Source: Clostridia bacterium
GTDB taxonomy: Bacteria; CBDUZB01; JAGLHV01
Reading direction: 5' to 3'
DNA length: 38,922 bases
NCBI GenBank assembly: GCA_030595925.1
Contig: JAUVLC010000010.1
Span: 1-38,922 of the forward strand
In this document: positions 8,580 to 16,970 of the stretch, piece after piece
Layout: every line of letters starts with the position of its first letter
Position numbering within the stretch: position 1 is the first letter of the stretch
Program-made: the position numbers and the translations under genes
The notes under the pieces: generated by a model
What the model was told of the DNA's origin: nothing
Database searches by the model: none
Seen by the model: the letters and a program-made list of their open reading frames with translations, nothing else

Positions 8580-9836
8580 TTAACGTCTTAATTTTCGTAA
8601 TTCCTTTTTAATTTCTTTAAGACTTGTTCTTGCTTTCTCATGGGTAGGATTTATTCTTAAAACCGTTTCCCACTCAGAAACAGCTTCTTCTAAAAACCCA
8701 TTCTGGTAATAATACAACCCTGTAACATAATGTTTCTCCGCTTCTTCAATATCCGACTGAGTTATTTCCCGGCGTTTTATTTCAGATAAACCGGTAGATT
8801 TCCTGTCAGAAGACACAGTAACTTCCTTTGCTCCTGATTTTGTCTGGGGTTTCGGTTTTAAAGCAAGAAGAGCCAATTGTTCCCTTGCTTTTGATAAATA
8901 AGTAAGGACATTTGAAGAACCCGGACTAAATCGTAATGCATTTTTAAAAGACTTGATAGCTTTATTATAATTCCTGCTTTCAAAATATTTTTTACCTTTA
9001 TTAAAGTAATAATTGGTTAAACTTCTCTTTATTTCCTTCCTTTTTGACAGTCCTCCTTTATGTCGCGGAGACAATGCAAGTAATTTTTCAAATACTGCTA
9101 AAGCCTGTTCTTTTTTCCCTGCTTTATAAAGAGCAACTCCCTTTTTATATAAGCTATTTATTTTTTGTTTAAAAACTTCATCCTTAGCAATTTGAATAAG
9201 TTTAAGCACATTACCATACCCAGGATCTATTTTTGCTACAATATACCATTTTGCCAAAGCCAATGCATATTTTCTCCTTTTATAAAAATTTAATCCTTCC
9301 TGATAATATACTTCCGTTAAATGCTTCGTTGCCCTCTTTATCAAATTCCTACAATCTTTATATCCCGGGTTGAGTACAAGTGTTTTTCGCCAAAGTTCAA
9401 CAGCATTTACCAAATCCCCCTGAGTATAAAAATCTAATCCCCGCTGATAATATCTCTCAATAACTCTCTTCTTTGCCCTGCTCGTCCCCCCACATCTAAT
9501 TATTTCACTAATGCCCTCTTTGAAAATCGAAATATTTTTATTTCCCGGATCAATAAGCAACATTTCTTTTAATATTTCCAGAGCATTTTCAAACCTGTTT
9601 TTCTTATAGGCAAGCATTGCATCTTTATAAAAAAAATCAAGCATCCCTCTCATTATTTTTTCTTTCTTCTCCTGGACTATCTCTTGATAAACAATTCTAT
9701 CATCCCCGCGAACAACAGGCTTTATTTTTTGCAGTTTATTCATTTCGTCACTTCCTTTACTTGCAAAGACCCCAACACTGTTCATCATCCAACATAATAT
9801 TATGATAATTATTTTCGAAGTAATATTCATTTTCAC
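8580..9836 (-). CDS. Secreted TPR protein downstream of the Tad genes
   Basis: 418 aa. A signal peptide (IIIIILCWMMNSVGVFA) is followed by about seven TPR-like helical pairs between residues ~65 and 415. The repeats share the pattern YY-x-x-GLxFY...A-x-x-W-x-x-x-L-x-L-x-P, with the unusual W in place of a small residue (AVELWRKTL, ALAKWYIVA, AVSEWETVL). TPRs bind partner proteins. Tad loci usually carry a TPR lipoprotein (TadD) needed for pilus assembly; this protein lies in the right place but has no lipobox Cys, so it is at best an analogue. The same W-type TPRs occur in the barrel protein at 19362-21377, hinting at a common origin. Confidence 0.85.
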   Translation of the reverse strand: MKMNITSKIIIIILCWMMNSVGVFASKGSDEMNKLQKIKPVVRGDDRIVYQEIVQEKKEKIMRGMLDFFYKDAMLAYKKNRFENALEILKEMLLIDPGNKNISIFKEGISEIIRCGGTSRAKKRVIERYYQRGLDFYTQGDLVNAVELWRKTLVLNPGYKDCRNLIKRATKHLTEVYYQEGLNFYKRRKYALALAKWYIVAKIDPGYGNVLKLIQIAKDEVFKQKINSLYKKGVALYKAGKKEQALAVFEKLLALSPRHKGGLSKRKEIKRSLTNYYFNKGKKYFESRNYNKAIKSFKNALRFSPGSSNVLTYLSKAREQLALLALKPKPQTKSGAKEVTVSSDRKSTGLSEIKRREITQSDIEEAEKHYVTGLYYYQNGFLEEAVSEWETVLRINPTHEKARTSLKEIKKELRKLRR

Positions 9837-9923
9837 TAATTTTACCTCACTTTTATAAATTATACTCTCCCTAATCTACAATCCTACATCCCCAAACAAT
9901 AAACATTCAGGTTTATTTTATTT

Positions 9924-10274
9924 CTAAATTATCTCTATATTGTCACCCTGTTGGGTTTTAGTTTCAAAAATTTTTCCGGTAGGGAGTTCAATTACTCCAT
10001 AAGCCTTCCAAATCCATGGACTTATTCTATAGGGCCGCAAATTTGAAATAATTTTTATAACTTTCCGTTCTTTATCAAAAAAAATTACATCAATTGAAAA
10101 ACGCATAAAAAAGGTATGAATGGACGAGGTCTTCAAAATTATCAGTCCCTCTTTTTCATTTAAAAACTTCCTCCCCATTAAACCAATCAATCGCGAAACA
10201 AAAGTATTTGCTTCCTTTGCTTTTTCTGCCAAAAGGCAATTTCGAGTACGATTAAAAACTCTTTTTACGATCAT
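9924..10274 (-). CDS. DUF192 family protein
   Basis: 116 aa. Family motifs are visible in order: RLIGLMGRKFLNEKEGLII, then IHTFFMRFSIDVIFFD, then VIELPTGKI and QGDNIEI at the end. DUF192 is a small beta fold of unknown biochemical role. Most members are exported or lipoprotein-anchored; this one has no signal peptide. Its start overlaps the stop of tadC by 4 bases, giving translational coupling. DUF192 genes are found at the ends of some Tad loci, so a link to pilus assembly is plausible but unproven. Confidence 0.9.
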   Translation of the reverse strand: MIVKRVFNRTRNCLLAEKAKEANTFVSRLIGLMGRKFLNEKEGLIILKTSSIHTFFMRFSIDVIFFDKERKVIKIISNLRPYRISPWIWKAYGVIELPTGKIFETKTQQGDNIEII

Positions 10275-11179
10275 ATATCTCCCGTAAAATATTTTATAAT
10301 CAAAGGAACCAGAATTATTACAAAAGTCATTGGAAAAATAAAAATTATCATAGGGAATATCATTTTAGTCCCGATTTGTGCTGCTCTTTTCTCTGCCATT
10401 TGCAAACGTTTTATTCTTATTTCTGCCGCATAATCACGCATAATAACTACAAGGTCTGTCCCTAATTCTTCTGTTTGAAGAAGTACAGAAATAAAAGCAC
10501 TAATTTCCGCAATATCCACTCTTTTAGCAAGATTTTTTAAAGCATCTCTTCTATTTAGACCCAGTTTTATTTCGCCCAACATTAAATTTATTTCTTCAAC
10601 AAGAGGATCCTTTTCTCCCCATTTTTGTTTAGTGATTATTTTTTCAAAAGCCGACATAAAATCCAACCCTGCCTCTACGCACAAGGTCAAAAGATCTACT
10701 ACCCCGGGCAAGGAAATACGAATTGCATCTGCTCTATCTTTTATTCTTTTTGTAATGTAATAATCAGGGATAAAAAAACTTAATACAACTATACATACCA
10801 AAATCAACGGATTGGTTATAATCCCCTGCATATATAAAAATACTGATAGAGCAAGCCCTCCAATCACTGCAACTTCTTTGAAGATTAAAATATCTCCGGG
10901 ACGAAGATGCGATTGCTTTCCCAATTTGGATAATTGTTGTTCTATTTTTGTTTTTATTTTTCCCTGTGCAAAAAATTTTCTATTGAATTTTTTCAAAATT
11001 CGTTTAACCAAATCAATCAAATTTTTCTTTTTTTCTTCTACAGGCTCTTCTTCCAAGGCATACAAGTCTGCAACTATATAATCGTCCAACTCATTCTTTT
11101 TTTCTTTCATTAAATATAAAAAATAAACTATTTGAAAAATTGCAACAAACCATAAAATCATACCTATTATTATTGACAT
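10271..11179 (-). CDS. tadC: Tad pilus inner-membrane platform protein TadC
   Basis: 302 aa. One N-terminal membrane helix (residues 3-22) and a pair near 95-130 precede the GspF/T2SSF domain (VDLLTLCVEAGLDFMSAFEKI...LGLNRRDALKNLAKRV...LGTDLVVIMRDYA). The protein ends in a long helix (MIFPMIIFIFPMTFVIILVPLII). TadB and TadC form the inner-membrane platform on which the CpaF ATPase acts to extrude Flp pilin. TadC typically has this extra helix pair before a single GspF domain. The gene follows tadB with a 90-base gap and overlaps the DUF192 gene. Confidence 0.93.
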   Translation of the reverse strand: MSIIIGMILWFVAIFQIVYFLYLMKEKKNELDDYIVADLYALEEEPVEEKKKNLIDLVKRILKKFNRKFFAQGKIKTKIEQQLSKLGKQSHLRPGDILIFKEVAVIGGLALSVFLYMQGIITNPLILVCIVVLSFFIPDYYITKRIKDRADAIRISLPGVVDLLTLCVEAGLDFMSAFEKIITKQKWGEKDPLVEEINLMLGEIKLGLNRRDALKNLAKRVDIAEISAFISVLLQTEELGTDLVVIMRDYAAEIRIKRLQMAEKRAAQIGTKMIFPMIIFIFPMTFVIILVPLIIKYFTGDI

Positions 11180-11269
11180 GTCTACTCCCTCTTAACTATC
11201 TGTTTTTCATTTATAAACTATATCCTTCTTATCTCTATCCAAGTAATTTAGTTTTACCTTTGTTCTTAT

Positions 11270-12133
11270 TTAAATCTTTACTTTTGCCATTTTAAAAACA
11301 ATAAAAATTCCTATCATCTGCCATCCCGTAGCTGCTATTAATATAATTATACCGACAGGATGATGAAATAAAGGAGTCATAAACCCAGGTTGTACTATAG
11401 ACAAAGCCGCAGCCAAACCCCATGGAAGAAAAAAAGATATTGTAGACTCTAATATTCCCTGTGCAGTCAAAACCTGAACCTTCCGTTTCAAAACATAATT
11501 ATCTCTGATAGAACGAACAACCTGATCCAGAATTTTAGTAATATCTCCCCCTGATTCCCGTTGAATAACCATCGCTGTAACAATAAATCTTACCAACTCA
11601 CTATCAATGCGAATAGATAAATTTTCTAAACTCATTTCCAGCGTAGAGCCAATACGCGTTTCTTGAAGGACTAATTTGAATTCATCACAAACAGGAGACG
11701 GCATATCACGAACAATCAATTGTATTCCCTGAGTTAAATCAAGCCCTGCTTTTAAAGAATTAGAAAGTAATATTAATGCTTCTACCAATTGTTCTTCGAA
11801 TTTCTTAATACGGCGCGCTTTAGCAAATTTAAATAATACCCGGGGCAATGCCAAACTCGCCAGTGCCGCCAAAACAGCTATCACCGCATTACCTGTCATA
11901 AAATAAACGAATATTCCAACAAGTAACATCCCTGACAAGACGTACAACCCAAATTGCGACTCTTTAACTTTGACAAATATACCACTAAGATCAACAGTCG
12001 TGCCCTTTACTATTTTTTTATAATACCCACTATAACGAAAAACCAATAAGGTTACCGACTGATAAAGAAACATTCCTGCTAACCATAAGCAAAAAGCTAT
12101 TAAAAACGTCGCTCCAAATTTTAATAAAACCAT
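11270..12133 (-). CDS. tadB: Tad pilus inner-membrane platform protein TadB
   Basis: 287 aa. Membrane helices lie at about residues 5-28 and 58-100, and two more near the C terminus (WGLAAALSIV, GIIILIAATGWQMIGIFIVF). The GspF domain between them includes LILLSNSLKAGLDLTQGIQLI and IQRESGGDITKILDQV, the signature of TadB. It partners TadC in the pilus platform. It lies 43 bases after the CpaE-CpaF fusion gene, in standard Tad order (ATPase, TadB, TadC). Confidence 0.94.
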   Translation of the reverse strand: MVLLKFGATFLIAFCLWLAGMFLYQSVTLLVFRYSGYYKKIVKGTTVDLSGIFVKVKESQFGLYVLSGMLLVGIFVYFMTGNAVIAVLAALASLALPRVLFKFAKARRIKKFEEQLVEALILLSNSLKAGLDLTQGIQLIVRDMPSPVCDEFKLVLQETRIGSTLEMSLENLSIRIDSELVRFIVTAMVIQRESGGDITKILDQVVRSIRDNYVLKRKVQVLTAQGILESTISFFLPWGLAAALSIVQPGFMTPLFHHPVGIIILIAATGWQMIGIFIVFKMAKVKI

Positions 12134-12176
12134 TTTATCAAAACCCCTTAAATTTTATTTTTTATCTGTTTATACC

Positions 12177-14354
12177 CTATCCACTTTTTTCAATATGAAA
12201 AACTCCTATCGGCAAATTAACTCCCTGAGTTTTAAATTCTGGATAACATTTAGGAATATTTCCTGTGGCCCGAAAAAAACCCGTTATTTTTTTATCTTCT
12301 ATACCTGTTCGCTGAAAAACAAAAATATCCTGTGCGGTAATAACATCTTTTTCCCTTCCTGTCACCTCGGTCACTTTAGTTATTTTCCTTGTCCCATCCG
12401 AAAAACGGGTTAATTGAATTACGAAATGTACAGCAGAAGCAATTTGTTCCCGAATTGCCCGTAAAGGCAACTCTGCCCCTGCCATAAGTATCATCGTTTC
12501 TAATCTACTCAGCATATCACGAGGAGAATTTGCATGTATGGTTGACAAAGAACCTTCATGTCCGGTATTCATTGCTTGCAACATATCCAATGCTTCAGGT
12601 CCCCGGCATTCACCTACCACAATACGATCCGGTCTCATACGCAAAGTATTTCTCACTAAATCACGTATAGTTACTTCCCCTTTCCCTTCAATATTAGGCG
12701 GTCGTGATTCTAACCGGCCCACATGTATCTGTTTTAGTTTTAACTCAGCAGTATCTTCTATCGTAATAATTCTCTCACCCTCAGGAATAGCTGCCGATAA
12801 AATATTCAACAAGGTAGTCTTTCCTGTTCCCGTTCCTCCCGAAATAAGTACATTCTTTTTTATCTTAACACATGCGGACAAAAACTGAAAAACTTCCCCA
12901 CTGATAGCACCCATCTTTATCAAATCCTCTCCGGTCAACGGATTTTTAGGAAAGCGCCTGATAGTAAGCATTGGCCCTTGTAATGCCAGGGGAGAAATAA
13001 TAGCATTTATTCTGGATCCATCTGCAAGCCGGGCATCCACAAATGGCATACTTTCATCTATTCTCCGGCCCAAAGGAGCAACTATTTTTCTAATTACCTG
13101 AACAACCTGATCATTACTAATAAATTTACGATCAGTGAGATACAGTTTACCATTTTGTTCAACATAAATTTGATCAAACTTATTTACCATAATTTCCGTA
13201 ATAGAAGACTCTTCCATTAAAGCCTCTAAGGGGCCTAACCCTAATGCTTCATCCACTATTTCCGCAATTAACTCTTCTCTCTCCTGTCTGGACATGGTAT
13301 CAACATCTATTTCCGTACTTAAAATAAGTGCAGCGGCTCTTTCAACAATCATCTTTACTTGTTGATTTTTAGCATCAGTAATAAAGTCTATTTTTCTTAC
13401 ATCCAATCGTTTAATTAATTGTTTATGAATCTTTTGTTTTAACTCATTACGGATTGCTTCTTCTTTTCCCTTTTTTATAATTTCCTCTTCTGACAATTTA
13501 TCAACAAAAAAATTCTTATTTTCTATTTTTCCTCTTTTCACAACGGTATCAAATCTATTCAATAACCCATCCAAAACACTTATTTTTTCTATCTTCCTGC
13601 CCCGTTGCGGAACATTAAGCATAATCCCTCTTATTCTTCTAATACTTTCCGAAAAACCGCTATGCGGTTCATTTACTATTAAAGGCTTTCTTTTATCTAT
13701 GGATCGCGAAACTAATTTATCTTGAGGAATAAGCTCCTCAATATTCTTTCCGAAACCCTGTAAAGAAGAATTGATTTCTCCACTTTTTATTGCTCCTTTT
13801 ATATCAAACTGATTTAAAACGAGACAAAATTTAGCAAAACTAAATTTATAAGAAGCAATTTTTTTAAACTTATCAATACTTTGTCTGAGAAAAATATTAG
13901 AGGGCATAAAAATCCAGAAAATTATATCCGCAAAATCAAACATTAATATTCCTTTTTGCGTAATATCACTCTCCATATCTATTACTAAAGAATAAACCTT
14001 ATTTAATCCGATTAAAACCCTCGCAATCTGGTTGAGAGAAATATCTACTGCTACTTTTTCATCAGGAGCTAAAGCTAAAACCCCTACTCCCCACTTATTA
14101 AAACTTATCCGGCCTCTTAAAAATTCTCCATCTAAAACATCTCTTTGCATTACTATAGACATTTTTGAAACATATGAAGCAGAAACATCTAACATTTGTG
14201 CTATTTCTCCCTTACAAAGAGGATCTAAATCAACAATAACCACTTGTTTTTTAGCCCTCATAGCCCAATCAATTGCTAAATTAACAGCTATTACCGTTTT
14301 TCCCATTCCTTTTTGCGGACCGGAAAAAACAATTATCCTATTACTATTTTCCAT
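12177..14354 (-). CDS. CpaE-CpaF fusion: MinD/ParA-like localiser joined to the Tad secretion ATPase
   Basis: 725 aa. Residues 1 to ~245 are a MinD/ParA-type ATPase as in CpaE/TadZ: deviant Walker A GPQKGMGKT at about 12-20, VVIVDLDPLCKG, then SLVIDMES and VLNQFD. A charged linker (~250-310) leads to a complete CpaF/TadA ATPase of the VirB11 family: GLGPLEALMEESSITEIMVN, RIDESMPFVDARLADGSR, Walker A GGTGTGKTT near 506-514, Walker B RPDRIVVGE and the His box GHEGSLSTIHANSP. CpaE normally places the machine in the cell as a separate protein, with its own receiver-like N-domain; that domain is missing here. Joining the two fixes them 1:1 and would place the localiser on each subunit of the CpaF hexamer. 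The ATG at 14354 is clean and no frameshift is needed. Confidence 0.93.
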   Translation of the reverse strand: MENSNRIIVFSGPQKGMGKTVIAVNLAIDWAMRAKKQVVIVDLDPLCKGEIAQMLDVSASYVSKMSIVMQRDVLDGEFLRGRISFNKWGVGVLALAPDEKVAVDISLNQIARVLIGLNKVYSLVIDMESDITQKGILMFDFADIIFWIFMPSNIFLRQSIDKFKKIASYKFSFAKFCLVLNQFDIKGAIKSGEINSSLQGFGKNIEELIPQDKLVSRSIDKRKPLIVNEPHSGFSESIRRIRGIMLNVPQRGRKIEKISVLDGLLNRFDTVVKRGKIENKNFFVDKLSEEEIIKKGKEEAIRNELKQKIHKQLIKRLDVRKIDFITDAKNQQVKMIVERAAALILSTEIDVDTMSRQEREELIAEIVDEALGLGPLEALMEESSITEIMVNKFDQIYVEQNGKLYLTDRKFISNDQVVQVIRKIVAPLGRRIDESMPFVDARLADGSRINAIISPLALQGPMLTIRRFPKNPLTGEDLIKMGAISGEVFQFLSACVKIKKNVLISGGTGTGKTTLLNILSAAIPEGERIITIEDTAELKLKQIHVGRLESRPPNIEGKGEVTIRDLVRNTLRMRPDRIVVGECRGPEALDMLQAMNTGHEGSLSTIHANSPRDMLSRLETMILMAGAELPLRAIREQIASAVHFVIQLTRFSDGTRKITKVTEVTGREKDVITAQDIFVFQRTGIEDKKITGFFRATGNIPKCYPEFKTQGVNLPIGVFHIEKSG

Positions 14355-14375
14355 TTTTTTATTTATTTCCTTTAA

Positions 14376-15167
14376 TTATTTTACTAACTTAAAAGTTACG
14401 AACATAACTAATGATGTTTGTCTATTCATAGTATCCGCATACGTAAAAAAAGCATCCCCAATAAGGGGAATATATCCTAATAAAGGAACTCTCCTTTTGC
14501 TTATTATCTTTGAATCTTTTTTTAACCCGGCAATAACCAATGTTTGTTTGTTTTTTATCATTATTTTATTCCTCATTTCCCGTTTGGTAAAAGAAGGAAG
14601 GCGATACACTCCATAATTATACCAATCCCCTAATTCCACAACTCCCATCTTTAATTTAGCCGAAATGTTTATATTATCAACCACAACAGGTGCAACGTCT
14701 AAGGATACTCCGTACTCTTTCCATTTAATGACAATGTCATTATCATTAGTATAGACATAAGGAATCTCCCCCCCTACTAAAAAATGGGCTTCTGACCCAC
14801 TCTCAGTGACTAATTTAGGATTAGCTAAAAGTCGAGCTTCGTTATTATTAATTAGTGCATGGAGGGAACTCATAAAAGGAGTCGTTCTAAAAACTGTCCC
14901 TATTTTATAAACATCATAAGGCATTCCCCCAACAACATTATCTCCCAAAATGGAAGGAATACTCCCTTCTTCAAAACTAAAAGCATCCATCCACTCTATT
15001 CCTAATTTTTTAAGATTTGTCTCCGTTATTTCTATTGCATCAACACTTATCTCTACCATTCGTCTCGCCCCATAAACAAATGTTGCTTTTCCAAATAGTC
15101 CATATCCTTGCAGGAGAACAACCCCTAAAAAAATTTTCCCAACTATTATAATTATTTTCTTTTTCAC
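14376..15167 (-). CDS. Shortened Tad pilus secretin (CpaC/RcpA-like, C-domain only)
   Basis: 263 aa, against roughly 450-500 for usual CpaC. After a signal sequence (VGKIFLGVVLLQGYGLFG) it goes almost directly into the secretin pore domain: VEISVDAIEITETNLKKLGI, LLANPKLVTESGSEAHFLVGG, EIPYVYTND, KEYGVSLDVAPVV and the end RVPLLGYIPLIGDAFF. The usual N-terminal BON/N0-N1 domains that reach into the periplasm are absent. It starts with GTG at 15167, overlapping the cpaB stop by 4 bases (GTGA), with AAGGAGG just upstream. It is predicted to form the outer-membrane channel for the pilus. The missing N-domains may be replaced by another protein; the repeat-tail protein at 16588 is one candidate. 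Confidence 0.88.
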   Translation of the reverse strand: MKKKIIIIVGKIFLGVVLLQGYGLFGKATFVYGARRMVEISVDAIEITETNLKKLGIEWMDAFSFEEGSIPSILGDNVVGGMPYDVYKIGTVFRTTPFMSSLHALINNNEARLLANPKLVTESGSEAHFLVGGEIPYVYTNDNDIVIKWKEYGVSLDVAPVVVDNINISAKLKMGVVELGDWYNYGVYRLPSFTKREMRNKIMIKNKQTLVIAGLKKDSKIISKRRVPLLGYIPLIGDAFFTYADTMNRQTSLVMFVTFKLVK

Positions 15168-15943
15168 TTTTCCTCCTTTTCTGCACTTACCGTTTCTCTC
15201 TTTCCCTCCCCTCCAATATGTTTTTCATCGCTCACAACTTTAGGTGTTATAGGCGTTTTCTGTTTTTCATAAAGAGCAGGATATGAGGTTTTCTTTATAT
15301 TATTTATTTTGCCGTCATTGTAAGAACGCACGATATAAGTGATCTTTCCTTCCCCTGTAGCCAAAATAAACAACTGACATTGTTCCGGGGTTAAAGCAAA
15401 AGTCAGAAAATTTCCTTTTTCCCCTCCCGTACCAAAATCCGATCCTATACTTAAAATAATAACATTTTGTAATCGGGTAAAAACACAATTTCCCGGATAA
15501 TTAAGATCGGGCAAAGTAAGCAGAATATCCAAATGATCTCCCGGATTAATTAAAGATAATAAGTCTTTATCTCCTTTCGCTACAATTCCACGCATCCCCA
15601 TTGGAACTTTGACTGATAAGCCTGTATCCTTACTCAACGGAACTAAACTGGATTGTAAAACTTGCATCCCCCGGGAAATGGGAACTAAATTAACCAACCC
15701 TTCTGCTGCTTTCGGATCACGAATTGCCTTGGGCTGAATATATTTTTGCGGTATTTCCATAAACCCCAACATATTAGTTTTAATTACACTCCTTTTAGGA
15801 ATATTTCGCACTGCTACTACCACCCGGTTTTTGATCAATCCCCGTTCTAATGCTCTTTCCTTACTTGCTAAATACCATCCATTAAACATTATTGCCAATA
15901 TTCCCGCAATTCCCGCAATTATTAACCCTGCTTTTCCACCCAT
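15164..15943 (-). CDS. cpaB: Tad pilus assembly protein CpaB/RcpC
   Basis: 259 aa. An N-terminal membrane anchor (GLIIAGIAGILAIMFNGWYL) is followed by a SAF-like domain (VVVAVRNIPKRSVIKTNML, then GLVNLVPISRGMQVLQSSL) and the CpaB/RcpC region (VPMGMRGIVAKGD, LINPGDHLDILLT, LTPEQCQLFILATGEGKI). CpaB is a periplasmic partner of the secretin. The start at 15943 has a strong AAGGAGGGG site. A long perfect hairpin sits between this gene and the TadE gene upstream. Confidence 0.93.
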   Translation of the reverse strand: MGGKAGLIIAGIAGILAIMFNGWYLASKERALERGLIKNRVVVAVRNIPKRSVIKTNMLGFMEIPQKYIQPKAIRDPKAAEGLVNLVPISRGMQVLQSSLVPLSKDTGLSVKVPMGMRGIVAKGDKDLLSLINPGDHLDILLTLPDLNYPGNCVFTRLQNVIILSIGSDFGTGGEKGNFLTFALTPEQCQLFILATGEGKITYIVRSYNDGKINNIKKTSYPALYEKQKTPITPKVVSDEKHIGGEGKRETVSAEKEEK

Positions 15944-15991
15944 CTCTTCCCCTCCTTAATTATTAACCTTCTCTTTTTGCTATTCTGCATA

Positions 15992-16038
15992 TAATATTAT
16001 TACTCACCTCATTTTAAATAAGGTGAGTAATAATATTA
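15992..16038. other. Perfect 18-bp stem-loop inside the Tad gene run
   Basis: Arms 15992-16009 and 16021-16038 are exact reverse complements (18 bp; core ACTCACCT / AGGTGAGT), with an 11-base loop. There is no T-run after either arm, so it is not a standard intrinsic terminator. It lies between the pilin/TadE part (right) and the cpaB-secretin-ATPase part (left) of one same-strand run. A likely role is to protect the 3' end of a pilin-rich transcript or to reduce read-through into the machine genes. Confidence 0.85.
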
Positions 16039-16107
16039 CCATTATTTCTTAAATTCCTATTAAAAAAACTAAAATCCGTATGTTAAAAAAACCCAATCAT
16101 TTCTATC

Positions 16108-16497
16108 TTATATTTTTCTCATCATACAACAGCCATGAATTTTATAATCGTTTCCCTCCCCGGCAAAAAACGCTAATATTTCAGGAAGAAGATAACCATA
16201 AGAAATCATTACACTTACGCTCCCTCCTCCATTTTCATGGTCTAAATCTCCATCCCAATCTGACGGCATCACCCCTGCTGCCGCACTTTTTGCTGCACTT
16301 AGCGGATCCCCCACCCCTTTACTTTCTACTACTACAAAAGTCCGACAAAAATAATAAGCAGCATGATTAGCAACAATAATATTATTACAAACATCCCAAA
16401 TAATCAACATCAAAAACAAAGAATATATTAACAAGGGAGAAACTATCAAGAACTCAATCATAGTCTGACCTTTTCTTTCTCTCATTTTTCTCCGCAT
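16108..16497 (-). CDS. TadE-like pseudopilin
   Basis: 129 aa. A short basic lead (MRRKMRERK) is followed by GQTMIEFLIVSPLLIYSLFLMLII, where the prepilin-type cut would fall after Gly with Glu at +5 of the mature form, then a ~95-residue domain. TadE/TadF pseudopilins are minor subunits processed by the TadV peptidase and needed for Flp pilus assembly. Only one such gene is present here; no TadF or TadG was seen. It sits between the repeat-tail protein and the long hairpin. Confidence 0.85.
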   Translation of the reverse strand: MRRKMRERKGQTMIEFLIVSPLLIYSLFLMLIIWDVCNNIIVANHAAYYFCRTFVVVESKGVGDPLSAAKSAAAGVMPSDWDGDLDHENGGGSVSVMISYGYLLPEILAFFAGEGNDYKIHGCCMMRKI

Positions 16498-16587
16498 ATC
16501 CCTTACCTCACTTCCTTTGCTCCTATTTTACTGCCTCTATACCCAATTAATTTATACACACTTACATTTATCTTGTTTTAGGAATAT

Positions 16588-16938
16588 CTACCTGGGGATA
16601 TTTACTTTCGGAACCCGGGGTTTCTTTATTTTAGGAATATCTACTTTCGGAATTTTTGGCTTCTTTATTCCTGAAACATCCACTTTTTCCACAGGCACAA
16701 TATCTATCCGAGGAACTTCCGGCTTTTCTATTTTAGGAATATTCACTTTAGAAACATCTACGGAAAAAGTGAACATTTCATTTAATTTTTCTATCCCGGA
16801 AACCACAAATTTTTTACCTTCCCCATCTATTATTCTCCCCATACCCGTATGCATAAATACTTCTCGTATTAAGAGAACAACAATCAGAATCAAAAAAATC
16901 CTTTTTACATTTAAACTAATTTTTCCTTTCTTAGCCAC
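16588..16938 (-). CDS. Single-pass membrane protein with a Pro/Lys/Val repeat tail
   Basis: 116 aa. A basic start (MAKKGKISLNVKR) and one membrane helix (IFLILIVVLLI) leave ~90 residues outside. From residue ~63 the tail repeats a pattern like IPK-hydrophobic-x-KP-x-hydrophobic-P-K/R-hydrophobic-D/N (for example KIEKPEVPRIDI, KIKKPRVPKVNI). Pro-Lys repeats of this kind form stiff extended rods, as in the TonB periplasmic spacer, but no TonB C-domain follows. The stop at 16588-16590 looks recent: one extra A would give the next unit (VDIPKTR) and a stop six residues later. Between the pilins and TadE, it is probably a pilus accessory protein; I know no named family. Confidence 0.75.
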   Translation of the reverse strand: MAKKGKISLNVKRIFLILIVVLLIREVFMHTGMGRIIDGEGKKFVVSGIEKLNEMFTFSVDVSKVNIPKIEKPEVPRIDIVPVEKVDVSGIKKPKIPKVDIPKIKKPRVPKVNIPR

Positions 16939-16970
16939 TATTATCTCTCATTAAAACTTTATCCGACTGC

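Noticed and set aside
8580-9836. Calling the TPR protein TadD outright
   Set aside because: Position fits, but it lacks a lipobox and has far more repeats than TadD; kept as an analogue only.
12639-12660. ACGCAAAG on the plus strand, as in a GEMM core
   Set aside because: It lies inside the CpaF coding region with no matching P1, GGCAAA segment or closing stem.
14032-14616. Long plus-strand frame opposite the ATPase and secretin genes
   Set aside because: It crosses two well-supported minus-strand genes and has no recognisable domain.
16517-16954. Plus-strand frame opposite the Pro/Lys repeat protein, with Phe/Thr repeats
   Set aside because: Mirror image of the repeat tail on the other strand; no RBS and against the direction of all neighbours.
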